Part shown: positions 1 to 8,415 of the stretch, in pieces | How the letters are laid out: each line of letters begins with the position of its first letter | Position numbering within the stretch: position 1 is the stretch's first letter | Source of the DNA: JAFAHS01 sp046728175 | Lineage (GTDB): Bacteria; Desulfobacterota; Binatia; Binatales; Binataceae | Assembly (NCBI GenBank): GCA_046728175.1 | Contig: JBKPEA010000100.1 | Coordinates: 49,699 to 113,698, forward strand | Direction of reading: 5' to 3' | Length of the DNA stretch: 64,000 nt | Program-made: the position numbers and the translations under genes | The notes under the pieces: model-generated | Told to the model about the DNA's origin: nothing | Databases searched by the model: none | What the model saw: the letters and a program-made list of their open reading frames with translations, nothing else

Positions 1-1257
1 CGCGATGGCTGCCAGCGGTTGCGCGGGTGTTACCGGTGCGTCGGTTGCACCCACCAGCTCAATTCCGGCAGCCAGCAGGCTGCGCGACCGATAGAGATGC
101 GGAACCAGGCCGGCCTCCTCGAGGTATTTAGGCCCGCGAAAATGCAGAAAACCCGGGTTGCTGACCACCCAGGCACCGCTGGCCGCGATTCTCCCAATCA
201 GGTCAGGCGAGATCGTGCCGCCGTGTTCGATGCGGCACAGCGGAAGCGGCCTGTCGCTCGCAAACTGTCGGCGGGCGACCTCGATCACATCGAGCGCCTG
301 CTCGAGATCCTCTATTTCGGTGGCGTGATACGCACAATCGAGGCCGCTGGCCAGTCCAATCCGCGTGGACCGCGCCATACCCCCTCCCTTGCGGCTGCCG
401 CCCGCCATGAACTTGAGCGCCGCAATCCGAATGCGTCCCGTGCGGGCCATTTCCATGGCTTGGTGCAGCGCATCGAGTTGCGGTGCTCCGAGCATCACGC
501 CCACCCGCTGGTGTATCGCGCCGCAACTCTTCAGTTTGGCGAACAGCGCGATTTCCCCCGGTCCGTTGCGAACCGTTGCATCGGTGAAGGCAGTCACTCC
601 GGCAGCGGCCAGTTGACGACTCATCACGCCGGCGCGAGATTCAATTTCCGCGGGCGTGACGTGCGGCAGATGCGCGCTGAGCCATTCCTCCATGCCAACG
701 AACAGACCAGTCAGGCGTCCAGTCGCATCGCGAAGCATTCGCGCGCCATCCGGCGGCCGAAACTTGGGGCTTTCCAGGCCAAGCTGATCGATCGCGCGCG
801 TGTTCAGCCACGAACCATGAAGCGTCTGATGCCGCAGCCGCAGCGGATTTCTGGGTACCGATTGGTCAAGCTCGTCGCGGGTGGGACCACGCTTTTCGGC
901 GAGCATCGTTTCATCGCAGCCGAAGGCTCGCAGCCAGTTGCCTGGGGGTGTCTTACCCGCGGTGGTGCGCAAATTGGCGAGCACGTCGCCGAGGGTGCGG
1001 CACCGCCAGACCGAGATACCCGCTACCACTGCGGCGGCTTCCAGAAAATGTATGTGTGAATCGATAAATCCGGGGGCAACCGTCCGCCCCGCAAGCTTAA
1101 CCAGGTGGGTTCGCGGACCGATGCACGCCTTCAGCCGGGCAAAGGGTCCGTAGTCGACAATTCGTCCGGCAGCGATCGCCACCGAATCACTGCCGGGCCG
1201 GCCAAGGATTTCCCCCTCGTGAAGAACCAGATCGGCTTTAACCGTTTGGTAGGCCAC
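1..1257 (-). CDS. YtcJ-like amidohydrolase (amidohydrolase_3), 3' end outside the window
   Basis: Metal-dependent hydrolase of the amidohydrolase superfamily, YtcJ/amidohydrolase_3 type. Reading the minus strand from a GTG at 1257 gives 419 residues with no stop before the window edge, so the C-terminus is missing. Visible family marks are the first metal motif GFIDSHIH (His68 and His70), the LHGSWLN segment, LKFMAGG with the probable carbamylated Lys, a YHA and an IEHG histidine motif, and the late GATDAP aspartate motif. An in-frame stop lies about 11 codons upstream and no ATG intervenes, so GTG is the best start, though its Shine-Dalgarno is poor. These enzymes hydrolyse amide or imide-like bonds; the substrate cannot be read from sequence. 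The long plus-strand frame across this interval is its antisense shadow. Confidence 0.85.
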   Translation of the reverse strand, partial: MAYQTVKADLVLHEGEILGRPGSDSVAIAAGRIVDYGPFARLKACIGPRTHLVKLAGRTVAPGFIDSHIHFLEAAAVVAGISVWRCRTLGDVLANLRTTAGKTPPGNWLRAFGCDETMLAEKRGPTRDELDQSVPRNPLRLRHQTLHGSWLNTRAIDQLGLESPKFRPPDGARMLRDATGRLTGLFVGMEEWLSAHLPHVTPAEIESRAGVMSRQLAAAGVTAFTDATVRNGPGEIALFAKLKSCGAIHQRVGVMLGAPQLDALHQAMEMARTGRIRIAALKFMAGGSRKGGGMARSTRIGLASGLDCAYHATEIEDLEQALDVIEVARRQFASDRPLPLCRIEHGGTISPDLIGRIAASGAWVVSNPGFLHFRGPKYLEEAGLVPHLYRSRSLLAAGIELVGATDAPVTPAQPLAAIA

Positions 1258-1311
1258 CGTTGAGTCGCCGACCCGCAGGAGAGGCAGAATCTAGCCCCGC
1301 GGGGATCGTTA

Positions 1312-1455
1312 TCAGTCCGAGGACGGCAGCGGCTTTGCCTCCTTGATCTTCATCTCGCCTTCACAACACTCCAGCGCACCCGGACCCGCCTTGTTGCAGA
1401 GCACCTCGGTGCCGCACTTTTCGCACAGGTAACGTTTGCCAAGCACGTTTGCCAT
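1312..1455 (-). CDS. Desulforedoxin-like iron-binding mini-protein
   Basis: A 47-residue protein. It contains CEKC (Cys11, Cys14), Cys20 and a vicinal CC pair (Cys30-31), the CxxC...CC arrangement of the desulforedoxin fold, as found at the N-terminus of desulfoferrodoxin. Such folds bind one iron through four Cys. The catalytic superoxide-reductase domain is absent, so this is a free-standing desulforedoxin-type domain. A good ribosome site, AAGGAGAG, sits about 8 bases before the ATG. It lies between the amidohydrolase and ygfZ on the same strand and may be cotranscribed with ygfZ, 47 bases upstream. Role in electron transfer or redox sensing is inference. Confidence 0.75.
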   Translation of the reverse strand: MANVLGKRYLCEKCGTEVLCNKAGPGALECCEGEMKIKEAKPLPSSD

Positions 1456-1502
1456 TTCTCGTATCTCTCCTTAGCTTTCCAGTCCGAAACAACTCGACTG
1501 CT

Positions 1503-2531
1503 TTACTTCAAACTTTGCGGAAATGGAATGTCGCAGACCTCGGCTGCGACGTCTCCGGCGATATCGGCGATCGCGAGCCGGGTCCCCGGCTTCCAGACGC
1601 TGTGATTAAGAATCGCAAGACCAATAGTGCCCAGTCGCGGAGAAACCGCGACACTGCTTAGCTGGCCGACTTCCTTGCCCTCGAACCGCACCGATGCATT
1701 CAGCGCCGGGACGCGTTCACCCGCGACCAGGAGACCATAGAGCTTTTTCTTGAGCCCGCCTCGTGCGGTCGCACGCTCGATAGTTTCCTGGCCGACGTAA
1801 CATCCCTTGTCGAATGAGATGGCGCGGCTAAGCCGCGCCTCCAAAGCGATGGTCTTGTCCGTGGAGTCAACACCTACCCGGGCGATACCGTTTTCGATCC
1901 GCACGATATTAATCGCATCGGTCGTGATCGGCCGAAAATCCGTTCCCAGAGACTCGATGGACGAGAGGACCGCGGCGACCCTGTCGCGCGCCACCAGTAT
2001 TGTACCGGCGAAGCCACCGAATCGTGGCAGGTTGCCAATCGATATTGCACCCGCGCGTGTCCATCTCCATTCTTCCGGCAGGACCGCGCCCTTAGTACTG
2101 GCCCCGACGGCCTCGGCAGCCCGCGGCCCCTCTACATCGACCACCACCAAGTCGGAGCAGTCCTCGAATTCCACGTCATCGGCCACCAGCAGCTTCTCCA
2201 GATGCTCCCGGGCCCGGCTCCAGGCCGCTTGGTCGATTTCAATCAGAATGGAATCGTCATCGATCCACGCGAAGAACTCCGCGATCAGGTGCGCGTGTTC
2301 GGTCAGGAACAGCGCCGGAACGATTGTGCCAGAGCGGGCATTCTTGATGTCGTTACTGCACATCCCGTGAAGGAACGACACTCGATCATCACCGACCACG
2401 CGAATGAGCTTGCGCTCGAACAGCCCGCATACTCCCGCACCGCGCTGGAGCACATCGTAGTCACGGCACACCTCCTCCCGGTTCGCGGAGGCGGGGGCTA
2501 TGGTTCTGGTCGTTTCCTGGGCGTTTTGCAC
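1503..2531 (-). CDS. ygfZ: YgfZ/GcvT-like folate-binding protein
   Basis: Homologue of YgfZ (COG0354), a tetrahydrofolate-binding protein of the GcvT fold that supports iron-sulfur cluster assembly or repair. The family signature KGCYVGQE is present at about residues 242-249 and is followed by the usual RG-rich loop and a C-terminal barrel domain. The N-terminal segment GLFERKLIRVVGDDR followed by FLHGMCSNDI is typical of the family. The frame is open up to 2600, but residues upstream of 2531 do not resemble the family; the GTG at 2531 is my choice, and a GTG nearer 2472 is also possible. Cytosolic. The neighbouring desulforedoxin-like protein suits a redox or iron-sulfur context. Confidence 0.85.
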   Translation of the reverse strand: MQNAQETTRTIAPASANREEVCRDYDVLQRGAGVCGLFERKLIRVVGDDRVSFLHGMCSNDIKNARSGTIVPALFLTEHAHLIAEFFAWIDDDSILIEIDQAAWSRAREHLEKLLVADDVEFEDCSDLVVVDVEGPRAAEAVGASTKGAVLPEEWRWTRAGAISIGNLPRFGGFAGTILVARDRVAAVLSSIESLGTDFRPITTDAINIVRIENGIARVGVDSTDKTIALEARLSRAISFDKGCYVGQETIERATARGGLKKKLYGLLVAGERVPALNASVRFEGKEVGQLSSVAVSPRLGTIGLAILNHSVWKPGTRLAIADIAGDVAAEVCDIPFPQSLK

Positions 2532-2687
2532 GGTTAGACTGCTGCGGCAATTGCAGATTTTACTAGCCGGACGGGATGCTCGCCACCCTGCGACCGGCAA
2601 GCTCGGATTGCAATTCGTTCACTGTTCCGCCGCGCTCCGCTGATGGCGGTCTATGGGATATGATTTAGGCCGAAGGAGCCGAGATCC

Positions 2688-2825
2688 ATGGGCCCGTTCT
2701 TACTAGGATTGATAATCGGATTTGGCGGCGCGCTTGCACTGTTCATTTATAACGAAGGCGACTTGTTCCTGAAGCTTTCGCAACAGGTCAAGCAGGCAGC
2801 TCAGCGTTTCAAGCAGTCGTCGTGA
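2688..2825 (+). CDS. Small single-pass membrane protein
   Basis: A 45-residue protein with one hydrophobic helix (residues about 3-22, rich in Gly, Leu, Ile and Phe) followed by an amphipathic, Gln/Lys-rich tail ending in QSS. The ATG has a clear AAGGAG 10 bases upstream. The stop is 10 bases before the GTG of the following secreted protein, so the two are probably translated from one message. No family recognised. Predicted orientation has the short N-terminus outside and the charged tail in the cytoplasm. Confidence 0.6.
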   Translation: MGPFLLGLIIGFGGALALFIYNEGDLFLKLSQQVKQAAQRFKQSS

Positions 2826-2835
2826 GGCAAACAAG

Positions 2836-3717
2836 GTGCGTGGACTGTCTCTGGTCCGCTGCGCATGCTTGGGCGTTGCGATCGCCGGCTGCCTGATCCT
2901 CATCCGATCGGCGCACGCGGCGGATGCACCCAAAGTAGTCATCACCGCGCTTACCCCCGACGGGGGTACCGTGCACGTAATCGGGTTCCTGGAAGGCAAT
3001 GATCTCAGATCGGCCGGTATTTTCGACCGGGGCGAGAAGCTCAAGGACATCCACGTCGCAGGCACACCCGGATCCCAACGCGTGAACTTTGATTTCGCGA
3101 TTGAAGCTCCATCACCCACCATGATGATCGAAGTTACCGACGGCATGGGCCAGTCCGCTTCCGCACCAATCCTGTCTTCGACCGCGCCGCCGCCAACTGC
3201 AGCAGCCGCAAACCCCGCGCCAGCATCCGCTGGCGCCGGTGAGGACACGGCAGCGGTTCCAGCCGCGCCGCCGCCCGAAGGATCCGGCAATGCCGTAGAG
3301 ATTCCGCGTTACGGCGGCAGTGCGGCGCGTTCCCATCAACCCAATCCGCGCTTCGTCGGAGGAGTCGGAAACCCGATGACCAATGTCGAGATCGGCGTGA
3401 TGAGCGTGCTGCCCGTTTTCTCGAAACCGGGCAGCTACGAAGTGACGGGGCAAATCGTCGGTGCGGGGGTTCGCCGCGCGGGCATTTATGTCGGCGGCCG
3501 CCCGGTGTGGCCGATTCCGGTGGCGACCGGGACCTTCACGCCATTTGACGTGATCTTTCCGCTCACCGGGGGACGCAACGCGACCATCCGTGCCTACGGG
3601 GCGGGCAATGAGTACATCGAACTGCCGATAAACGTGGATAGCCCGGCCGCGATGTACAACAATCCCTACGCACGACCGCGCAGTCCGCTCATCAATCCGT
3701 ACGGTCCTCCGCCCTAG
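2836..3717 (+). CDS. Secreted hypothetical protein
   Basis: A 293-residue exported protein of unknown function. Residues 1-29 form a signal peptide (basic start, long hydrophobic core, AHA-A cleavage region). The mature part begins with a beta-rich domain (residues about 30-115), then an Ala/Pro-rich linker (about 120-160), then a second beta-rich domain containing NVEIGVMSVLP and VGGRPVWPI, and a Pro/Asn/Tyr-rich tail. The two beta domains look immunoglobulin-like, which is inference. It begins with GTG 10 bases after the small membrane protein and ends 74 bases before efp on the same strand. No catalytic motif is apparent; a periplasmic or surface role is likely. Confidence 0.7.
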   Translation: MRGLSLVRCACLGVAIAGCLILIRSAHAADAPKVVITALTPDGGTVHVIGFLEGNDLRSAGIFDRGEKLKDIHVAGTPGSQRVNFDFAIEAPSPTMMIEVTDGMGQSASAPILSSTAPPPTAAAANPAPASAGAGEDTAAVPAAPPPEGSGNAVEIPRYGGSAARSHQPNPRFVGGVGNPMTNVEIGVMSVLPVFSKPGSYEVTGQIVGAGVRRAGIYVGGRPVWPIPVATGTFTPFDVIFPLTGGRNATIRAYGAGNEYIELPINVDSPAAMYNNPYARPRSPLINPYGPPP

Positions 3718-3791
3718 GAGGCCAACTTGCCCGGTAGCGGTGGCTTGGATAGATTTCTGTTTCTTAACTTCCCATCGAGAGTGCATGGACG

Positions 3792-4355
3792 ATGCTGATT
3801 CAAGCGACGCAACTCCGCGCCGGAATGGTGCTGGAATACAACAAGGACCTGTGGCGGGTGATGACGGTAACCCACATCACGCCGGGCAACTGGCGGGGGA
3901 TGGTCCAAACCAAGCTGCGTAATATCAAGACCGGCTCGCAGACCGAAAACCGGTTTCGTTCCGAGGATCGCGTCGAGCGCATCATCCTGAGCCAGCACAC
4001 GATGCAATTTCTCTACCAGGATGGCGATGATTTTCATTTCATGAACACGGAAACCTTCGAACAGATCACCATTCCCAAAGAACTGATCGAAGAGGTCGCC
4101 GGGTTTCTGACGCCGAATCTGGAAGTCGAAGTCGAGTTCTACGAGACGACTCCCCTCAACGTGACCCTGCCCAAGACCGTCAGCCTCAAGGTCATGCAGA
4201 CCGATCCCGGCATGAGGAACGCGGCAGTCACCAACACCTTGAAACCGGCAACGCTGGAAACCGGTATGGTGATCCAGGTTCCGCACTTCGTCGCCGAGGG
4301 CGACACGATTACGATCAACACCGAAACCAAAGAGTACCTGTCGCGCTCCAAGTGA
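3792..4355 (+). CDS. efp: Translation elongation factor P
   Basis: EF-P (187 residues, normal length) binds between the ribosomal P and E sites and relieves stalling at polyproline stretches. All three beta-barrel domains are recognisable: KOW-like N-terminal domain, central OB domain with FHFMNTETFEQI, and C-terminal OB domain ending TDPGMRN, KPATLETG and EYLSRSK. The loop that is modified in other bacteria reads TPGNWRGM, so residue 33, equivalent to E. coli Lys34 or Pseudomonas Arg32, is Asn. Neither EpmA/EpmB lysylation nor EarP rhamnosylation is then expected, and none of those enzymes is encoded here. Cytosolic. Confidence 0.95.
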   Translation: MLIQATQLRAGMVLEYNKDLWRVMTVTHITPGNWRGMVQTKLRNIKTGSQTENRFRSEDRVERIILSQHTMQFLYQDGDDFHFMNTETFEQITIPKELIEEVAGFLTPNLEVEVEFYETTPLNVTLPKTVSLKVMQTDPGMRNAAVTNTLKPATLETGMVIQVPHFVAEGDTITINTETKEYLSRSK

Positions 4356-4395
4356 GCGCCGCCCACTGCCCGGCAATGCCGCGCGGGATCGAGTG

Positions 4396-5565
4396 ATGAA
4401 CCGCGCAGGCCGCAAGCATCTCGAACCCAGGCCGCCGGTGTCGTCGCGGCCCCTGCGGTTTGGCCCGCAGCTGTTCATCGCGCAGACTCAACCTGGATTC
4501 GAATTTATCGCGTGGAGCGAGATCGAAGCTCGGCTAGCCTCCGCTCGCGAACAGGCGCGCCGGCAGGTTGGGGATCGCGCGGGACTCTCCATATTTACCA
4601 CCTCCACACCCCACCAGCTGCGCGCGCTTCGCTGCGCAGAAGACGTCCTTCTGCTGGCCGGCTATCGCTACGGACTCAGCAACGAATCCGCCGCGCTCGA
4701 TCAGATTCGCTCCGCCTCGCGCGAGGCGCCGTTTGTAGAGGAAGCGCTCAATGCTCGCGTGCTTTTCCAGCCGGGAGCGCGCGCCGGACGGCGACTGCGC
4801 TTTCGGGTCGTGGCCCGACAAGTGGGTGACCATGAGTTTCGTCGCGTCGACCTCCAACGCGTTGTCGAAACCGGCATCACCGAACGCCGCGATCACACCT
4901 GGCGTCTCGATGAGGATGCCGCGGACGTGGAATTCTGGGCAACCCAGATCGGCGGCGAACTGCTTCTCGGGATTCGCCTCAGCGATGAGCACATGCGCCA
5001 CCGCGACTACAAGATCGCGCATCGCCCCGGTTCGCTGCGCCCGGCAGTAGCCGCCGCGATGGCCTGGCTTTCCGATCCGCGCGATGACGACATCGTCCTC
5101 GACCCATTCTGTGGCGTCGGCACGGTGCTTATCGAACGGGCCCATCTGGGACGCTATCGAAACCTCATCGGGAGTGATCGCGACCCGGGCGCGATTCGTG
5201 CCGCGCGGGAAAACATCGGGCCGCGCTTCAAGCCGGTCGAACTCCATGACGACTGGGACGCCGGCGCGCTACCGCTCGCGGATGCGAGCGTGACAAGAAT
5301 CGCATCCAACCTGCCCTGGGGGATCAAGCACGGCTCGCATGTCGTGAATCGTCGCCGATATGGCGATTGGCTCGCAGAAATGAATCGCGTGCTGGCGCCC
5401 GAGGGGAAAATGGTCCTGCTCACGGCGGAGTGGCGGCTGATGCGCGATCTGACCGAGCGCGGTGCGCTGGCAGTCGAGAAGATGTGGCGAGTAACGGTGT
5501 TGGGTGCGCCGGCCTCGCTCTATCTGTGCAAAAAGGCCGGAGCGTCCTCGATCACACTGCGTTGA
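4396..5565 (+). CDS. THUMP-domain RNA (guanine-N2) methyltransferase
   Basis: SAM-dependent RNA methyltransferase of the Trm14/TrmN/RlmL-related family (389 residues). The N-terminal half carries a THUMP RNA-binding domain, with the segments LRFRVVARQVGDHEF and RRVDLQRVVETGI. The C-terminal half is a class I methyltransferase fold: SAM motif I VLDPFCGVGTVLIE, acidic SAM-binding IGSDRDP, and the catalytic IASNLPWG motif (N-[LP]-P-[WY] type) used for exocyclic amino-group methylation. Substrate is probably tRNA or 23S rRNA guanine; which base cannot be decided. GTG at 4393 directly precedes the ATG and could also be the start. The 3' end overlaps the convergent radical SAM gene by 14 bases. Confidence 0.85.
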   Translation: MNRAGRKHLEPRPPVSSRPLRFGPQLFIAQTQPGFEFIAWSEIEARLASAREQARRQVGDRAGLSIFTTSTPHQLRALRCAEDVLLLAGYRYGLSNESAALDQIRSASREAPFVEEALNARVLFQPGARAGRRLRFRVVARQVGDHEFRRVDLQRVVETGITERRDHTWRLDEDAADVEFWATQIGGELLLGIRLSDEHMRHRDYKIAHRPGSLRPAVAAAMAWLSDPRDDDIVLDPFCGVGTVLIERAHLGRYRNLIGSDRDPGAIRAARENIGPRFKPVELHDDWDAGALPLADASVTRIASNLPWGIKHGSHVVNRRRYGDWLAEMNRVLAPEGKMVLLTAEWRLMRDLTERGALAVEKMWRVTVLGAPASLYLCKKAGASSITLR

Positions 5566-6400
5566 ATCCTTGCTGGCTGAACAGCACCCGATCGTGACCC
5601 ATTCGCGACTGCAACGTTGCCAGCAGCTCGCGTTCGGCCCCCGGCCGGAACCATCTCGCGTAGCCCAGCCTCTCATAGAGCTCACCCATCCCGAGCGCGC
5701 GCGAGCGTCGCCCGCTTGCGCCGTCGCCTTCGAAGTAGGTGTCGAGCACCACGCGATCCGACACTTTCGCGACCATCTCGGCGAATCGGGCAGGATGGTT
5801 TGGCATCATCGGCGCAATCGCGACCTGCACGAAGATTCCCGCGTCACGCAGGTGCGCACAGGTTCGAAGCCGTCTTTCCACTGACGAAGAGGTCGGTGTG
5901 ATTGCACGGCGCACCGACTCATCGTCGGTCTCGAGGGTGATCGACACGATCAGCGCACCGCCCAGCGCCCGGAGCAAATCGATATCCCGTTCCACCATGG
6001 GACTTCGCGTCTGCAGGAGCAGGCGCCGAATTCGATGCCGACGAAATCTCTCCAGCGAGCGGCGACTCAGTTCGAACCGTCGTTCGATGCCCTGATAAGG
6101 GTCGGTCGCCGAGGACATAAAGACCGTGACCGCATCGAGCCCGCCGGCTTTCTCCAACACACCGAGCTCCTTTTCGAGCAGGTCAGGAAGATTCGATTTG
6201 GCAATCACCCATTCGCCCCACCCTCCCTCCTGCGCATGAGCGACAGGCAGCATCCTGACGTAGCAGAATGGACAACCACCGCCAGCGCCGAATCCGCACC
6301 CGACGTACGGGTTGAGCGAGTACGCGAAGCCCGTGAGGAATCCTCCGGTCGGGGTCAGCGCACGGGTCGCTGGCCGCGATGTGTAGCGGCGTCCCGCCAC
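5552..6400 (-). CDS. SplB-related radical SAM protein with unusual cysteine spacing
   Basis: Radical SAM enzyme resembling the spore photoproduct lyase-like/Rv2578c group (282 residues). The N-terminal SLNPYVGC segment precedes the cluster cysteines, but they read C-x7-C-x2-C (Cys35, Cys43, Cys46) instead of the standard C-x3-C-x2-C because of a Gly-rich insertion (GFGAGGG). The following TDPYQGIER, RRLLLQTRSP and VSITLETDDE segments match the family barrel. The GTG start comes immediately after the TAA of the upstream TolB-like gene, so the two are translationally coupled. Substrate unknown; family members include DNA-repair-like and uncharacterised proteins. Confidence 0.8.
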   Translation of the reverse strand: MAGRRYTSRPATRALTPTGGFLTGFAYSLNPYVGCGFGAGGGCPFCYVRMLPVAHAQEGGWGEWVIAKSNLPDLLEKELGVLEKAGGLDAVTVFMSSATDPYQGIERRFELSRRSLERFRRHRIRRLLLQTRSPMVERDIDLLRALGGALIVSITLETDDESVRRAITPTSSSVERRLRTCAHLRDAGIFVQVAIAPMMPNHPARFAEMVAKVSDRVVLDTYFEGDGASGRRSRALGMGELYERLGYARWFRPGAERELLATLQSRMGHDRVLFSQQGFNAV

Positions 6401-7741
6401 TTACTTTTGCGCGGGAGAGTAGAAGGCTTGTACTCCGGCGTCGACCTGCCGCGGACTGCTACCATCGATCGGAACGATCCATACCGAGGGCGGGGGAGTA
6501 TTTTGCATCTCCGCATTCGGCTCGACCAGCAAACGCACGCCCGCGAAAACGATCGCGTTGGAATTCGTCGACCAGATCGAGTGCGAGAGCGCAAGCTGCT
6601 CGAAAAAGCGATAAGCGATCGATTCCTCCTGGGTCGAGAGAAAGCGGCCCAGGTCGCGGGTCTCATTGTTCTTCAAATTCACCACCTTCCACACGTAGTA
6701 AGGTTTCTCGCCGGGCACCCCGACGTAGGCGAGATAACGCGCGTCGGGCGAGAAGAAATATGCCGCGACGTCATCCTGGGTCAGGTCGCGGGAACTCGCG
6801 TCCTGGATATCGACCAGTTTGATACCGTGAAAAGTAGGTTCGTGTGGAACCACGGTGGTCGCGTAGGCGAGGTGGCGGGAATCGGGCGACCACAGCAGGC
6901 TGTTGTCACCGACCGGCAGGCTCACGATCGATCGAACATGATCGCCATTTGCGTCGGCCACCACGATGTTCGATTCGGCATGGTAGTTCGCGATATAGGC
7001 CAGATGCTTGCCGTCCGGAGACCAGCATGGAGTCTTGAAGGGAGTGCGTCCGCTGGAAAGGACTTTGTCGACCTGCTGGTTGGTCTCGGTAACCGAAAGC
7101 AGCCCCACTCGCTCGGTGCTTTGCGGGTCGGACCCGGAGGTGTGAAAGACCAGCCGATCCCCGGTACTGTGCCAATCGAAATACAAGGGAATGCCCGTCA
7201 TCACGATCCGGATCGGTGCTCCTTCCTTCGCCTCGCAGAGCATCAGGCTCAGCCCTGCCGGCTCGTCCAGCAAAAAGGAAATGTGTTTGCTGTCGGCCAG
7301 CCAGTAGATGTAGACGACATGCTCGTTGCGGCTCTGGTAGATCTGCGCGGCCTGGCGCCGCGTCAGATCATAGACCCATACGGCAAATGATTGGCCGTGG
7401 GGACCCTGTCCAACCGAGGAATAGGCAATGCGGGTACCGTCGGGTGAGAAGGTTGGCCATCCATATTGCAGTATCTCGGACTTCTCGTCCGCTGGCTGGT
7501 AGGCGACGGGAAGCATGCCGGGTTCGCGTCGCACCCGCAGGCCTTGCGCCGGGCAGGTCAGGCACTCCGGCTTCGCGCCGGCGTCATGCGCATAGTGGAT
7601 GTTATTGTCGGTCCCGACGAAGACGATGGCGCCCGCCGGGGCCGCGGCAATCGCGGCGCGACTCTGGACCATCGGAGCGGCAGCCACTGCAAGAACCAGC
7701 GCCGCAGCCCACACCAAAACACTCGATCTGCGTAGCATCAA
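6401..7741 (-). CDS. Secreted TolB-like beta-propeller protein
   Basis: A 446-residue exported protein. Residues 1-34 are a signal peptide with a long Ala/Val core. The rest has repeated WD40-like/PD40 blades of TolB type: WPTFSPDGTRIAYSS, CWSPDGKHLAYIA, LLWSPDSRHLAYA and YFFSPDARYLAYVG. A Cys pair (CLTC) lies near residue 60. TolB-like propellers act in the periplasm as protein interaction platforms; here no Pal, TolA or TolQR neighbour is seen, so this is probably a free-standing propeller and not TolB of the Tol system. Its stop codon is immediately followed by the start of the radical SAM gene. Confidence 0.8.
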   Translation of the reverse strand: MMLRRSSVLVWAAALVLAVAAAPMVQSRAAIAAAPAGAIVFVGTDNNIHYAHDAGAKPECLTCPAQGLRVRREPGMLPVAYQPADEKSEILQYGWPTFSPDGTRIAYSSVGQGPHGQSFAVWVYDLTRRQAAQIYQSRNEHVVYIYWLADSKHISFLLDEPAGLSLMLCEAKEGAPIRIVMTGIPLYFDWHSTGDRLVFHTSGSDPQSTERVGLLSVTETNQQVDKVLSSGRTPFKTPCWSPDGKHLAYIANYHAESNIVVADANGDHVRSIVSLPVGDNSLLWSPDSRHLAYATTVVPHEPTFHGIKLVDIQDASSRDLTQDDVAAYFFSPDARYLAYVGVPGEKPYYVWKVVNLKNNETRDLGRFLSTQEESIAYRFFEQLALSHSIWSTNSNAIVFAGVRLLVEPNAEMQNTPPPSVWIVPIDGSSPRQVDAGVQAFYSPAQK

Positions 7742-7850
7742 TCTACAATCGCTCCGGCGAACATCGAAGGCAAGCCGCCGACCGACGCGCTCGCATCTTG
7801 TACGCGCCGCGCGGTTGACACCGGACCGGTCTCGGGACCAAAGTTAGACC

Positions 7851-8267
7851 ATGTGGCGGGCAACATTTGCGTTAGTCGCTGCGCTCCTATTGGTCGCGCC
7901 TTCGTTTGCGCGCTCCCAGGGTTATTCCGACCTGGATAAGCAGGATCCGACCGAGTATGACGATCAGGATTCACAACTCCTGAATATGGTCAGCTACGTT
8001 TTGCGCCCGATCGGTTTCAGTCTGGAGTGGGGAATCGCGCGGCCGCTGCATTACCTGGCAACCAAAAGCCCGGCCGCCCCGGTTCTCGGCGCAAACACCG
8101 ATTCCGACAGCGATCGGCTGCCGCCGATCACCGATTTGCCGCTGCCTGACGATATCCAGGAGACCACCACACATCACGAAACCGTGATCCGGTCGCCGTA
8201 TCAAGCCCCGGTCAGTTCCGCGACTCCGGGGCAATCCGCGGGACCAAAACAGCCCGCTCTGCATTGA
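7851..8267 (+). CDS. Short secreted hypothetical protein
   Basis: A 138-residue protein with an N-terminal signal peptide (residues 1-22, ending SFARSQ). The mature part is acidic at first (DLDKQDPTEYDDQDSQ), then has a conserved-looking segment MVSYVLRPIGFSLEWGI with HYLAT, then a low-complexity Pro/Ser/Thr tail. The middle segment may be an amphipathic membrane-associated helix. No family or enzymatic motif recognised. It is transcribed divergently from the TolB-like gene, 109 bases away, and 148 bases ahead of the Rieske gene. Confidence 0.6.
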   Translation: MWRATFALVAALLLVAPSFARSQGYSDLDKQDPTEYDDQDSQLLNMVSYVLRPIGFSLEWGIARPLHYLATKSPAAPVLGANTDSDSDRLPPITDLPLPDDIQETTTHHETVIRSPYQAPVSSATPGQSAGPKQPALH

Positions 8268-8305
8268 TGTTTTGGACGGCTGGTTGGGAATCGCCCGGTG
8301 TCCCA

Positions 8306-8344
8306 TTGAATTGATCCGGTTTTCCACGTTAGAATTTTTTCTAA
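8306..8344 (+). promoter_or_regulatory. Candidate sigma70-like promoter with overlapping inverted repeat
   Basis: TTGAAT (8306-8311), an 18-base spacer and TAGAAT (8330-8335) form a plausible -35/-10 pair about 80 bases ahead of the Rieske ATG. A perfect inverted repeat, TTAGAA-TTTT-TTCTAA (8329-8344), overlaps the -10 box and could be an operator or only part of an AT-rich promoter. Seen by eye only. Confidence 0.4.
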
Positions 8345-8415
8345 TCGGCAGACGTCTAAAAATAAGGGTTACCTAATCCGTCGTCAGCCGGACGAGAGGT
8401 TCGAAAAGCATCTAA

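Noticed and set aside
19..1059. Long plus-strand frame over the first kilobase
   Set aside because: It is antisense to the amidohydrolase, which has intact HxH and other metal motifs on the minus strand; the plus frame has no family similarity.
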